Assembly (NCBI RefSeq): GCF_032399705.1
Contig: NZ_CP135922.1
Span: 5,270,001-5,334,000, forward strand
Direction of reading: 5' to 3'
From: Paenibacillus sp. BIC5C1
Lineage (GTDB): Bacteria; Bacillota; Bacilli; Paenibacillales; Paenibacillaceae
Length of the DNA: 64,000 bases
How positions within the stretch are numbered: position 1 is the stretch's first letter; each line of letters starts with the position of its first letter. The notes under the pieces were generated by a model. It ran no database searches, was not told the DNA's origin, and worked only from the letters and a program-made list of their open reading frames with translations. The position numbers and the translations under genes are program-made. Of this stretch, positions 17,823 to 25,496 are shown in pieces.

Positions 17823-18653
17823 TTATTCAGCGTCGTCAGTAATTTTTTCTACCAGTTTCCGCAAGCCATGATTGGTTTCGTTCAATTGATCAATTACACT
17901 CATAAACTCTGTGACCAGTTTGGCCTGTTCTTGAGAAGAAACTGAAATCTGGGCAATCTCCTGTTCCATGTTCAGTACGGACTTTTTCACAGCATCAAGA
18001 GACTGTTCTATTCGTCCCGTGGCTTCCTTTGTCCCTGTTGACATTTTACGGATTTCCGTGGCTACTACTCCAAAGCCTGCCCCGGCTTCACCGACCCGCG
18101 CCGCTTCAATTGCAGCATTTAAACCCAGCAGATTGGTCTGTTCTGAAATTTCTTTTATGTAGCTAACCACTTCATTCACATTACTGGAATCTTCAACCGC
18201 ACGTTTCGTATTGCTCAAAATTTCTTCCGAGGTTGCACTCAACTCTTCCGAATGAGCAGCTACATGCTGGATACCTTCAATCAGTCTGCTTGTAACTTCT
18301 CCTGCCTGATTCATCAGTTTTTTCAATTGATCCTGGGTATCCATACTATATGTAATGCAAAGGACTGCTTCTATCTCGTTCTGTTCATTCTTAATCGGAA
18401 GGAAATAGGAATCCGTAGCGATGCCAAAAACCTCAGCCGGATAATGCTCCCTTGTCTTGGCTTCATTTTTTAACATCTTAAAGTCTCTGTGTATATCTGC
18501 AATTGGGTCTCCTGCCTTGAAATCATATTTCAAAGCGTTACCGGATTCGAAAAATAGGAATTTTTCCCGGTCCATGACCGATATGGAAACATCCTGACGT
18601 GTAGCTTCGCGAATAAATGGTATTGCAGCCAAAACAGCCTCAACCTGATTCAT
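17823..18653 (-). CDS. Soluble methyl-accepting chemotaxis protein (YfmS-like)
   Basis: A 276-residue chemoreceptor with no membrane segment. Residues 1-110 form a small sensor domain ([38 protein letters not shown]). Residues 115-275 form the coiled-coil signalling domain with the tip [20 protein letters not shown] that contacts CheA and CheW. Size and layout match B. subtilis YfmS, a cytoplasmic receptor. It lies 68 bases downstream of the diguanylate cyclase on the same strand. A -10-like GTCGATAT (18701-18708) sits in the gap, but the sigma-D -35 is poor. Confidence 0.88.
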   Translation of the reverse strand: MNQVEAVLAAIPFIREATRQDVSISVMDREKFLFFESGNALKYDFKAGDPIADIHRDFKMLKNEAKTREHYPAEVFGIATDSYFLPIKNEQNEIEAVLCITYSMDTQDQLKKLMNQAGEVTSRLIEGIQHVAAHSEELSATSEEILSNTKRAVEDSSNVNEVVSYIKEISEQTNLLGLNAAIEAARVGEAGAGFGVVATEIRKMSTGTKEATGRIEQSLDAVKKSVLNMEQEIAQISVSSQEQAKLVTEFMSVIDQLNETNHGLRKLVEKITDDAE

Positions 18654-18721
18654 AATGATATATTCACTTCCTCTTAATAGAGATAATAGTGCTGAATATT
18701 ATATCGACAGTTATTAATCAA

Positions 18722-19720
18722 TTATGAAGGCTTAATACCATTACTCGCTGCTTCGGCTGCATGGGTCACCCGATTTCGCCCGCCCGTTTTGGAGGCATAG
18801 AGCGCCTGATCCGCCTTTTGAAACAAAGACTGATCTGTATCTTCCTGCGAAACCGTTGCCGCGCCAATACTCACTGTAATGTTATACTCTCCCCAATCGG
18901 CAGAGGCGACCTGTGAACGGTATCTCTCTGCTATAGTTACAGCTTGCTCTCGATCACAATCCGCAAGAATAATGACAAATTCTTCTCCGCCATAACGCGC
19001 CACCACATCCGTGCTTCGTGACACCGATTGCAGCAGGCCTGCCAGGTTACCCAAAACCAGATCTCCAATCGGATGTCCATACGTATCGTTAATACTCTTG
19101 AAGTGATCAATATCAACGACAAGAAGGGAGAAAACAAACTGAGTATCCCGGAAGAGAGCCAAACTTTCCAGCATTTTATCCTGAAAAAATCTGCGGTTCT
19201 TGAGTCCTGTAAGCAGATCCGTCGAGGCCATTGTCTCCAGCTGATCATTTACTTTAATCAATGCCTGCTGCTTCACCTTGTATTCTTCGTGCAGTCGTTC
19301 AAGCTCCTTGTTCGCTTCATGGGTAGCTTGATACAACTCTTGCAGCTTCGTTTTGGTATTCAAAATATCCTTTTCATGCTCAATTCGCTTGCGCATGACA
19401 ACCACAACACAATCGATTACGTTTTCCCCATTGCGGGTCTGGCGAACCCCGTTCAGTAGAACCGGAACATCCTGTTGATCGCTGGTCCGAAATGAAAAAT
19501 ACATCTCATCCACATGTCCATATAACTGAATGTAGGGATAGAAATACGTATGAAAAAAAAGCTTGTTGGTCACAGACATGGTGGACTCGATATGTCGTCC
19601 CAACAGCTCGTTGCGTTCATATCCCAGCAAAGTCAGCAGGGTTTGATTAATGGATTGAATGATTCCCGAATCAGCGATCGAGAAGTAGCCACATGGAGCC
19701 ACATCTAATTGAATATCCAT
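18722..19720 (-). CDS. Diguanylate cyclase with RsbP-like PAS domain
   Basis: A 332-residue cytoplasmic protein that should make cyclic-di-GMP from two GTP. Residues 1-115 are a PAS sensor starting MDIQLDVAPCGYF. As I recall B. subtilis RsbP, this is close to its own PAS (APCGF start, EMYxS segment, VxDCV and MRKRxE end). Residues 115-165 are a coiled-coil linker. Residues 165-320 are the GGDEF domain with DxLTGLKNRR, DIDHFKSINDTYGH and the intact active site GGEEF. The product-inhibition I-site RxxD (RSTD) is exactly five residues before GGEEF. It starts 28 bases after the RsbQ-like gene, so the hydrolase probably feeds this PAS domain as RsbQ feeds RsbP. Confidence 0.93.
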   Translation of the reverse strand: MDIQLDVAPCGYFSIADSGIIQSINQTLLTLLGYERNELLGRHIESTMSVTNKLFFHTYFYPYIQLYGHVDEMYFSFRTSDQQDVPVLLNGVRQTRNGENVIDCVVVVMRKRIEHEKDILNTKTKLQELYQATHEANKELERLHEEYKVKQQALIKVNDQLETMASTDLLTGLKNRRFFQDKMLESLALFRDTQFVFSLLVVDIDHFKSINDTYGHPIGDLVLGNLAGLLQSVSRSTDVVARYGGEEFVIILADCDREQAVTIAERYRSQVASADWGEYNITVSIGAATVSQEDTDQSLFQKADQALYASKTGGRNRVTHAAEAASNGIKPS

Positions 19721-19748
19721 GAAATAATTGCCTTTCCTCTCATTTTAT

Positions 19749-20555
19749 TTACACGCTCTGCAAATAGTCTATAATGAAGCGGCTTGTCTCTTCAGGCTGA
19801 CTCAAATGTGGATAATGTCCCTTGGCCGTCATCTGTTGAAGTCTGCTGTTCTTCAGATGTGTATGCAAGTAATGCCCCACTTCAACAGGCGCAATGCTGT
19901 CATCTGAGCATTGAAGAATGAGCGTAGGTACCGAGGCGCGCTCCAATTCATCCCTACAATCCGAGAAAAACGTCACTTCCGCAAATTGTCTGGCAATATG
20001 CGGATCTCTCGAACAAAAGCTTTTTTCCAACTCATCCGTCAGCTCTTTCCGTTCCTGATTCTGCATAACAATCGGAGCGAGATAGCTGGCCCAACCTATG
20101 AAGTTCATCTGCATCATTTCCAGCAGTTCATCAATGTCACGCCGATCAAAACCGCCGTAATAACCCGGAAGATCGTTTACATAACGCGGGGAAGGCCCCA
20201 GCATAACAATATGTCTAAAATAGTTGGATGCTTCGATGGAAGCGAGCATGCCAATCATGCTGCTGACAGAATGCCCGACAAATATGGCGTCTCTCAATTC
20301 GAGCGCTTCCATAATCTCCAGCACATCCTGTGCATATCCTCGCAGACTGCTATATTTTTCAGCATCATAATAGTTAATTTGAGATTGGCCAGAGCCTACA
20401 TAATCAAATAAAACGACACGATAATTATCCATGAAGCTCGGAACGATATAACGCCACATATCCTGATCACATCCAAAACCATGGGCAAAAACAATCGTTT
20501 GACTGCCAGAACCGAGCACCTTCACGTTATTGCGTACAAGTACATCAATCGCCAC
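19749..20555 (-). CDS. rsbQ: RsbQ-like alpha/beta hydrolase (energy-stress signalling partner)
   Basis: A 268-residue alpha/beta hydrolase. The N-terminal VRNNVKVLGSG and VFAHGFGCDQDMW, and later GYYGGF and RQFAEVTFFSD, are RsbQ signatures. With the GTG start at 20555 the catalytic residues fall at Ser96 (GHSVSS), Asp219 (CSDDS) and His247 (KGHYPH), the same numbers as in B. subtilis RsbQ, which also supports this start. AGAGAGGTGA precedes it. RsbQ supplies an unknown hydrophobic product to the PAS domain of the RsbP phosphatase, activating sigma-B on energy stress. No RsbP is present here; the next gene is a PAS-GGDEF protein. Confidence 0.93.
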   Translation of the reverse strand: MAIDVLVRNNVKVLGSGSQTIVFAHGFGCDQDMWRYIVPSFMDNYRVVLFDYVGSGQSQINYYDAEKYSSLRGYAQDVLEIMEALELRDAIFVGHSVSSMIGMLASIEASNYFRHIVMLGPSPRYVNDLPGYYGGFDRRDIDELLEMMQMNFIGWASYLAPIVMQNQERKELTDELEKSFCSRDPHIARQFAEVTFFSDCRDELERASVPTLILQCSDDSIAPVEVGHYLHTHLKNSRLQQMTAKGHYPHLSQPEETSRFIIDYLQSV

Positions 20556-20603
20556 AACAATCACCTCTCTGAGGTAGTATCCTTTTGTATTGTCTATCTG
20601 GTT

Positions 20604-20614
20604 ATTATATCGGA
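20604..20614 (-). promoter_or_regulatory. Possible promoter -10 of the rsbQ-cyclase unit
   Basis: On the minus strand the sequence reads TCCGATATAAT. It contains both a sigma-A-like TATAAT and a 7-of-8 match to the sigma-D -10 GCCGATAT. The -35 at sigma-D spacing is only half matched, so the sigma factor is uncertain. Confidence 0.35.
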
Positions 20615-20697
20615 AAATGCTGGGATATGGATAGAAAATATTAATTTCCTCATCTCGGAAGGTACAGATAGACATCGTACAGAATTATTTTTAGACC

Positions 20698-20726
20698 TTT
20701 ACAATCTGACTAACGTCAGATAAAAT
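20698..20726 (+). promoter_or_regulatory. Promoter of the transporter-TetR operon
   Basis: -35 TTTACA (20698-20703), a 17-base spacer and -10 TAAAAT (20721-20726). The spacer is almost filled by an inverted repeat, TCTGAC-TAAC-GTCAGA (20705-20720), that could hold a repressor dimer. Confidence 0.7.
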
Positions 20727-20736
20727 CAGATAAACA

Positions 20737-20748
20737 TGTCGCGCGACA
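20737..20748. promoter_or_regulatory. Palindromic operator candidate
   Basis: The perfect 12-base palindrome TGTCGCGCGACA lies just downstream of the -10, over the expected transcript start. It is a plausible second site for the TetR protein encoded by the operon's last gene. Confidence 0.5.
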
Positions 20749-20772
20749 GAGATTATATTGCGGAGGAAAACG

Positions 20773-21990
20773 ATGAACACTCTGACCGATAACCATTTGC
20801 CTCAGAAATTGTGGGGAAGATCCTTTATTTTTATTATGCTGGCTAATGCATTTTTGTTTATGGCTTTTGAAATGCTGCTTCCCACTCTGCCTTTATTCGT
20901 TTCATCCCTAGGAGGAGAAGCTTCCCAAATCGGACTTGTCACAGGTATTTTTATGTTCTCTGCCATCCTGGTAAGGCCATTTACAGCAGTATTGGCCACA
21001 AGAATGGACAAAAAATATCTTCTGATTATCGGCATAGCAATCTGTGCTTTAAGCACTGGAGCATACTACCTCTCGTCAGGTATATGGATAATTCTTGTGT
21101 TACGAGTCATTCACGGTTTTGGCTTTGGTTTGGCGACAACATTTTTCGCAACGATAGCTACGGAGAACATGCCGAAAGAACGACGCGGGGAAGGCATGGG
21201 ATATTTCGGAGTGGGTGAGACCGTAGCTATATCCATTGGACCACTGGTTGGAACCAGCCTGTTGTTCAGATACAATTATCAAAGTCTTTTTGTGGGAGGG
21301 ATGTGCATATTGCTGTTAGCCCTTCTGATGGCGGTATTTGTATCCCGAAAACCAAAGCCGGTCCAAGGCAATCAAAGAACGGAGCTCCCCGTTGCTACAG
21401 TCAAGCTAATCGAGAAAAAAGTATTATTTCCTTCCCTCCTGATCATGTTGGTAGGTATAGCTGCTGGTTCCATCATGTCATTTGTGGCTTTGTTTGCCTC
21501 AGAACGCGGTTTTGAGAATGTAGCCTGGTTTTTCTTTATCGTGGCGATAGCCAGCTTTGCAGTTCGATTATTCTCTGGGAAAATGTTTGATCGGTTAGGG
21601 CCAGGCTCGGTATTGCTGCCATCAGCCGGATTTGCAATCGCTGGACTGTTTATGCTAACAGTAGCCCAGAATGAAGTACATTTCCTGCTCGCCGGGGCGC
21701 TGTACGGTTTTGGTTTTGGTGCCATTTTCCCAGCCATTCAGACCTGGTGTGTAAATCTCGTCGATGAACATGAACACGAGAATGCCATGGCCTCCTTCTT
21801 CAACTTCTTCGATCTTGGTATTGGCGGCGGGTCGCTAGTGCTTGGTATCATGGCTTCTGCTTTTTCCTATACAATGGTGTATCATATTGCCATAGGTGTC
21901 TTTGTGGTATATCTATTATTATTTTTGGTATACTCACGGAGACAGCGGATGAGAGATCAAGCCAACCAACTGGAGGTAAACCTTGAGTAA
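20773..21990 (+). CDS. MFS efflux transporter in an operon with a TetR regulator
   Basis: A 405-residue protein with about 12 membrane helices. It has the MFS signature ATRMDKKYLLIIG after helix 2, ENMPKERRGEGMGYFGVGET in the central part, and GKMFDRLGPGSVLL as the second-half copy. The pattern is that of the DHA1-like YfkF/YwoG group of exporters; the substrate is unknown. ATG at 20773 follows GGAGG by 6 bases; the longer frame upstream would start inside the ribosome site. Its last 8 bases overlap the TetR gene, so expression is coupled and probably repressed by that regulator. Confidence 0.85.
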   Translation: MNTLTDNHLPQKLWGRSFIFIMLANAFLFMAFEMLLPTLPLFVSSLGGEASQIGLVTGIFMFSAILVRPFTAVLATRMDKKYLLIIGIAICALSTGAYYLSSGIWIILVLRVIHGFGFGLATTFFATIATENMPKERRGEGMGYFGVGETVAISIGPLVGTSLLFRYNYQSLFVGGMCILLLALLMAVFVSRKPKPVQGNQRTELPVATVKLIEKKVLFPSLLIMLVGIAAGSIMSFVALFASERGFENVAWFFFIVAIASFAVRLFSGKMFDRLGPGSVLLPSAGFAIAGLFMLTVAQNEVHFLLAGALYGFGFGAIFPAIQTWCVNLVDEHEHENAMASFFNFFDLGIGGGSLVLGIMASAFSYTMVYHIAIGVFVVYLLLFLVYSRRQRMRDQANQLEVNLE

Positions 21991-22549
21991 AAGAAGAATT
22001 AAAGAAATCGCCATCCAACATTTCAACCGCCACGGTTATGAAGGGACCAAAATGGCCCAGATTGCCGAAGAAACAGGCATTCGCAAGCAATCGCTTGCTT
22101 ATCATTTTCCAACAAAAAAGGCTCTGCTGATCGAAATATATGAGGAAGTAGTTCAGGAGGAACAACAATTCGTAAAACAGTTCTTTCAAAAAGAGACTGC
22201 ACAACCTTTGGAGCAGCAACTGCATGCCTTTTTAATTGAACACAAAAATCGGTTCCTGACCAACCCGAATGTGGCCTTTATGTATATATTGTCTTTTATT
22301 ACTCCACTAGAGGTCCATGATTTTGTGCTGGCTCAGTACCGTTCATATCTGGGCACATTGAAGGAAGAGCTTGCAGAAGTTTTCGCGAGACATCCAGATA
22401 TCCGTTTAAGTCCAGAAGAAGCAACTTTAGCCTTCGTAACGCTTATGGATGGTCTTGATGTGCAGCTTGTGTATGAGACAAGACAATCCTACGAGCAGGC
22501 TTTGGCGATCACCTGGAATGTTTTCTGGTCAGGTATCCAGCAGCGCTGA
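21983..22549 (+). CDS. TetR/AcrR-family transcriptional regulator
   Basis: A 188-residue regulator. The N-terminal helix-turn-helix at about 5-50 has the TetR layout (IKEIAIQHFNRHGYEGTKMA then QSLAYHFPTKKALL). The C-terminal helical domain is the ligand-binding and dimer part. The TTG start, with GGAGG 7 bases upstream, overlaps the end of the transporter gene. It most likely represses its own operon through the inverted repeats at 20705 and 20737, and is released by a compound the pump exports. Confidence 0.9.
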   Translation: MSKRRIKEIAIQHFNRHGYEGTKMAQIAEETGIRKQSLAYHFPTKKALLIEIYEEVVQEEQQFVKQFFQKETAQPLEQQLHAFLIEHKNRFLTNPNVAFMYILSFITPLEVHDFVLAQYRSYLGTLKEELAEVFARHPDIRLSPEEATLAFVTLMDGLDVQLVYETRQSYEQALAITWNVFWSGIQQR

Positions 22550-22593
22550 GCACCAGGACCAGGTACACCTTTTGGTGAATGATTGACGTGAAA

Positions 22594-22650
22594 CCAAAGA
22601 GGAGCATCTCCCCAAGTTTATACTTTTGGGAACCGCTCCTCTTTGTTTTG
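22594..22650. terminator. Bidirectional terminator
   Basis: CAAAGAGGAGC and GCTCCTCTTTG arms, with an inner CCCAAG/CTTTTGGG stem, lie between the convergent TetR and DUF1593 genes. Confidence 0.85.
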
Positions 22651-22652
22651 TT

Positions 22653-24287
22653 TCATTTTACAGTCAATATCACACGTTGATAATGCTTCAACTGGTGCTC
22701 CCCATCATCCTGTACTTCCGCTACGATATGAATGGTATCGCCCGATTTGGCATCGTCAGGTACCGTGAACGTTACAGCATTGGTATCACTGTCCTCTAAT
22801 TGTATTGTATCCAGCTTCTCACCCTTTGCCAGTTCACGATGCAATCCAAGCTGCAAGTCTCCCGCCATCTCAGGCTGGACTTTCTCCTCCTGGACGTTGG
22901 AATCTTTGTACGTATCTGCTTCAAAATATCTCCACCATTTGTAAGTCAGTTGATCCCCATCCGGGTCTTGGCCTTCTGCATGAAGGGTTACTTTCTCACC
23001 CGGACTGACGGACAGGTCCAATCCTTCCTTAATTGTTAATGACGGATTATGATTGGCTCCTTCATACGTATCCGTGACGGCCCAATCGGCACGAGCAGCA
23101 AAATCATTCTGAATATCGTCAAACCATCTCATCAGAGAGTATTCAGCCTCATAACGTTTGGTATACGGATCGTAGTCAAGAACGTTGTTCCTGAACAGCT
23201 TGTCATTTACTACACCGAAGCGTCCACCCCAACCACCGTAAGAAGGGTCTTCCATACTGCGCAGGCCATTGTCGATCAGATAGAAGAAGGATGGAGAATC
23301 ACCCTCCGAGATAAAATCGTATTTATCATATTGTGGATTTTTCTTTAGATATTCAGCACTACCGCGCTGCTCTTCGTCCAGCTCGCCTTCAATCATTTTG
23401 CCATCACCCATGGATGCATACATATCCAACAACTTGCCATGACCATCCAGAATGTTTTTAATCATCCAGTCGCCATGCAGCTTACTGTTGACTTCCTCTG
23501 TATGGAATTTCCACGCATAGGCAAAATGCCAGAAGTTCGATTGGTCGTTCAGAATACGAATGTCCGGCCAATTTTTTGCAATATAGTCATTATAGCTGTC
23601 ATCCTGATCGAGGATAATGTATAACACCAGTTTATCACTGACTTTTTTGCGAATCGTTTCCCACTCCGCCGTATCCTTATATTGTTCTTCAATCGATTTC
23701 AATGCTCTGGCTGTTGTATTCGTACCGCCCCAGGTCTGCACAATCAGATCTCTGGAATCATCGTCGAGGAAAAGCGTCTGGAGAAATTCGGAACCTTCCG
23801 TTTCTTTCACCATCTCACCTTTGTCAGTGATATTACCGATTTTGGTCATCTTGCGAAGCTGTTCCGGCTCCGGATATCCCTCTGCATGTTGGGACAAATT
23901 GGGATAAATCTCACCATAGGCATCAATCATATCATACACCCACTGCGTACCTGTCCAGCGGAAAGGTTTGATTCCTGCTTCCTCATCCCCTGCATAATGA
24001 TACACTGAACTGGTCAGTACAATGCCCGCAAGATCCATTTCATTGGAGTATAATAGAAAACGAATAACCGAGTTCATATCATCCACTTCACCATCGGTAG
24101 TAATCACCGTTCTGGCTTTGGTTGCGGACTGATTTGAAGTTTCTGTAGGTTCATTTTGTTCCTGTTCTGCTGTCTTGTTCGGTGTTTCAGTAGCCGATTG
24201 CGGTGTTTTGGATGCGCATCCACTGACAATCAGAATCACACTGAGGCAGCCAGCGGCCAAAACATTTAACCATTTTCTAGTACTCAT
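22653..24287 (-). CDS. DUF1593 (Sde182-like, nucleoside-hydrolase-fold) lipoprotein
   Basis: A 544-residue lipoprotein: the signal peptide ends in VSGC, followed by a Thr/Gln/Glu-rich linker to about residue 58. The main domain opens with TTDGEVDDMNSV, which matches the Asp-rich metal-binding signature of nucleoside hydrolases, and continues with VQTWGGTNTTARAL and SPSFFYLIDNGL. The last 110 residues form a beta-sandwich (VTLHAEGQDPDGDQLTYKWW). This is the DUF1593 layout, first noted in a cellulose-binding protein (Sde182) of a marine polysaccharide degrader. The enzyme activity is unproven. Its leader carries a LicT-type antiterminator site, a terminator, a promoter and a cre site, so it is predicted to be induced by beta-glucosides and repressed by glucose. 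Confidence 0.85.
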   Translation of the reverse strand: MSTRKWLNVLAAGCLSVILIVSGCASKTPQSATETPNKTAEQEQNEPTETSNQSATKARTVITTDGEVDDMNSVIRFLLYSNEMDLAGIVLTSSVYHYAGDEEAGIKPFRWTGTQWVYDMIDAYGEIYPNLSQHAEGYPEPEQLRKMTKIGNITDKGEMVKETEGSEFLQTLFLDDDSRDLIVQTWGGTNTTARALKSIEEQYKDTAEWETIRKKVSDKLVLYIILDQDDSYNDYIAKNWPDIRILNDQSNFWHFAYAWKFHTEEVNSKLHGDWMIKNILDGHGKLLDMYASMGDGKMIEGELDEEQRGSAEYLKKNPQYDKYDFISEGDSPSFFYLIDNGLRSMEDPSYGGWGGRFGVVNDKLFRNNVLDYDPYTKRYEAEYSLMRWFDDIQNDFAARADWAVTDTYEGANHNPSLTIKEGLDLSVSPGEKVTLHAEGQDPDGDQLTYKWWRYFEADTYKDSNVQEEKVQPEMAGDLQLGLHRELAKGEKLDTIQLEDSDTNAVTFTVPDDAKSGDTIHIVAEVQDDGEHQLKHYQRVILTVK

Positions 24288-24380
24288 GTTCGTGTTGTTC
24301 CCCTTTCTTGTGTTCCACGCGATGTGTTTTTGGGAATGTCTGCGATGTTAGCCTGCTACTTAATATGGTCCATAAAATGC

Positions 24381-24440
24381 AAAAAAACCCAAACATCAAT
24401 ATGAGTTGGACAGAGTCCACGCATATCGACATTCAGGTTT
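24381..24440 (-). terminator. Leader terminator upstream of the DUF1593 gene
   Basis: On the minus strand AAACCTGAATGTCGATATG pairs with CATATTGATGTTTGGGTTT around an inner TGGAC/GTCCA stem, ending in a T-run. Its 5' arm overlaps the antiterminator site at 24435, so the two structures exclude each other. Confidence 0.8.
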
Positions 24441-24464
24441 TGCCTGCCAAAGCAGTAACAATCC
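24435..24464 (-). promoter_or_regulatory. RAT antiterminator site for a LicT/BglG-type protein
   Basis: Minus strand has GGATTGTTACTGC, a short loop, then GCAGGCAAAACC. The conserved blocks are the same as in the four RAT sites of the beta-glucoside locus. Binding of LicT would block the overlapping terminator and let RNA polymerase into the DUF1593 gene. Confidence 0.85.
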
Positions 24465-24477
24465 TCATTTGAGAAAA

Positions 24478-24506
24478 AGTATAGCATAATCTTAGTTTAC
24501 TGTAAA
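24478..24506 (-). promoter_or_regulatory. Promoter of the DUF1593 gene
   Basis: Minus strand: -35 TTTACA, 17-base spacer, extended -10 TGCTATACT. It is placed just upstream of the RAT site, as expected for a leader-attenuation gene. Confidence 0.75.
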
Positions 24507-24514
24507 CGCATTCA
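24501..24514. promoter_or_regulatory. CcpA (cre) site overlapping the DUF1593 promoter -35
   Basis: TGTAAACGCATTCA fits the cre core TGNNANCGNNNNCA completely and the 16-base WTGNNARCGNWWWCAW consensus with one mismatch at the outer 5' base. Its position over the -35 predicts carbon catabolite repression. Confidence 0.7.
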
Positions 24515-24522
24515 ATATTAAC

Positions 24523-24706
24523 TATATAAATTGAACTAAAGAATATTTACACTGCCACTCCGATGACAGGGAACCTTCCGATCGCTTTTATCCCCAGGTT
24601 TTTTTGATTTCCTTTTTCATAGGTGCAATTCCGGATGCTCCGCCGCTTCTTCAGGTTATTTCTGTCCTCTCCGTTCTCGTGTAAATGTTTAGTTCAATTT
24701 ATATAA
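24523..24706. repeat. 184-base element bounded by long inverted repeats (MITE-like or structured RNA)
   Basis: The left end is TATATAAATTGAACTAAA followed shortly by ATTTACAC. The right end is the mirror image, GTGTAAAT then TTTAGTTCAATTTATATA. The 18-base and 8-base matches are exact, with only a few extra bases between them. The interior also pairs partly (GACAG and CTGTC, AACC and GGTT) and has no open frame of note. The long palindrome with TA-rich ends is what a small non-autonomous transposon relic or an interspersed hairpin repeat looks like. It fills most of the 524-base gap between 24287 and 24812 not used by the DUF1593 leader. Confidence 0.6.
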
Positions 24707-24811
24707 CCACAGGGTGTAGATTTTACCATTTTGATATATGATAATTCTTATGATTATGAGTGTATGTAACCACTTGAAAATAAGCCTAACACAAGGAGGA
24801 ATCAGACACCG

Positions 24812-25462
24812 ATGGAACAACTGAAGGCAGCCCTAATCCGTTTTGTGGAGCAGCAAGATTTATATAATGAAGCTTATGGACTTTTCAAAAATCATGATCT
24901 TCGTCCTCGTGAACAACATCGCCAGCCGGAAGTGGACGAACGAATCCCGCTCTCTCCAGAGCTGCAATATCTGTACAGCCAGTACGAGATGATGGATGAA
25001 CAGGCCAAAGGCACACTCAAAATGAAAAGTGCAGCTGTCGAGATCGGTGATGCAGCTCTAATCTTCTTTGTTGCACCTGAACATCTCTATCGTCAACAAC
25101 TGGGGCACCGCTGGATCGGAATGAACGAACCTTATGAGGAGTCAGCCTCTTGGCAAAAAAATCATGTTGTCATCGCGAATTTTAATGATGATCCATTGAT
25201 TGTGGATACAGTTGCACCGTATTCACCGGTATATGCTGCTTTTGCAGGTGAAGAACCTCAGCTTATTGCCGATTCATTAACAGACTTTTTCAATGCACTC
25301 GCCATCCTGATTGAAGCTGCACGGGCCTATGACGGGGAATTGAAGGACGAGGAAACTTATGAAACCAAACCCGAATATTTGGAGCATGTCGAACCTATAT
25401 TGAATGATTTACTTGGAGTAGAGCATACTGCACATTTATTCGAATATTTGTCATTTCGTTAA
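24812..25462 (+). CDS. Conserved hypothetical protein, possibly SUKH-like
   Basis: A 216-residue soluble protein with no signal peptide or membrane segment. The part HVVIANFNDDPLIVDTVA, followed by SPVYAAFAGEEPQLIADSL and a closing helix (FFNALAILIEAARAY), is similar in layout to SMI1/KNR4 (SUKH) proteins, where a core strand pair names the stored value and a helix closes the fold. I do not recognise it firmly. AGGAGG lies 12 bases before the ATG, slightly far. It is followed on the same strand by a DUF1697 gene and an Imm50-like gene. Confidence 0.7.
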   Translation: MEQLKAALIRFVEQQDLYNEAYGLFKNHDLRPREQHRQPEVDERIPLSPELQYLYSQYEMMDEQAKGTLKMKSAAVEIGDAALIFFVAPEHLYRQQLGHRWIGMNEPYEESASWQKNHVVIANFNDDPLIVDTVAPYSPVYAAFAGEEPQLIADSLTDFFNALAILIEAARAYDGELKDEETYETKPEYLEHVEPILNDLLGVEHTAHLFEYLSFR

Positions 25463-25496
25463 AAGTAAAGGATCACAAGATACGGAGGATTGAATC

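Noticed and set aside
18701..18708. Sigma-D promoter for the soluble chemoreceptor
   Set aside because: The -10 GTCGATAT is good, but no TAAA-like -35 lies at the required distance.
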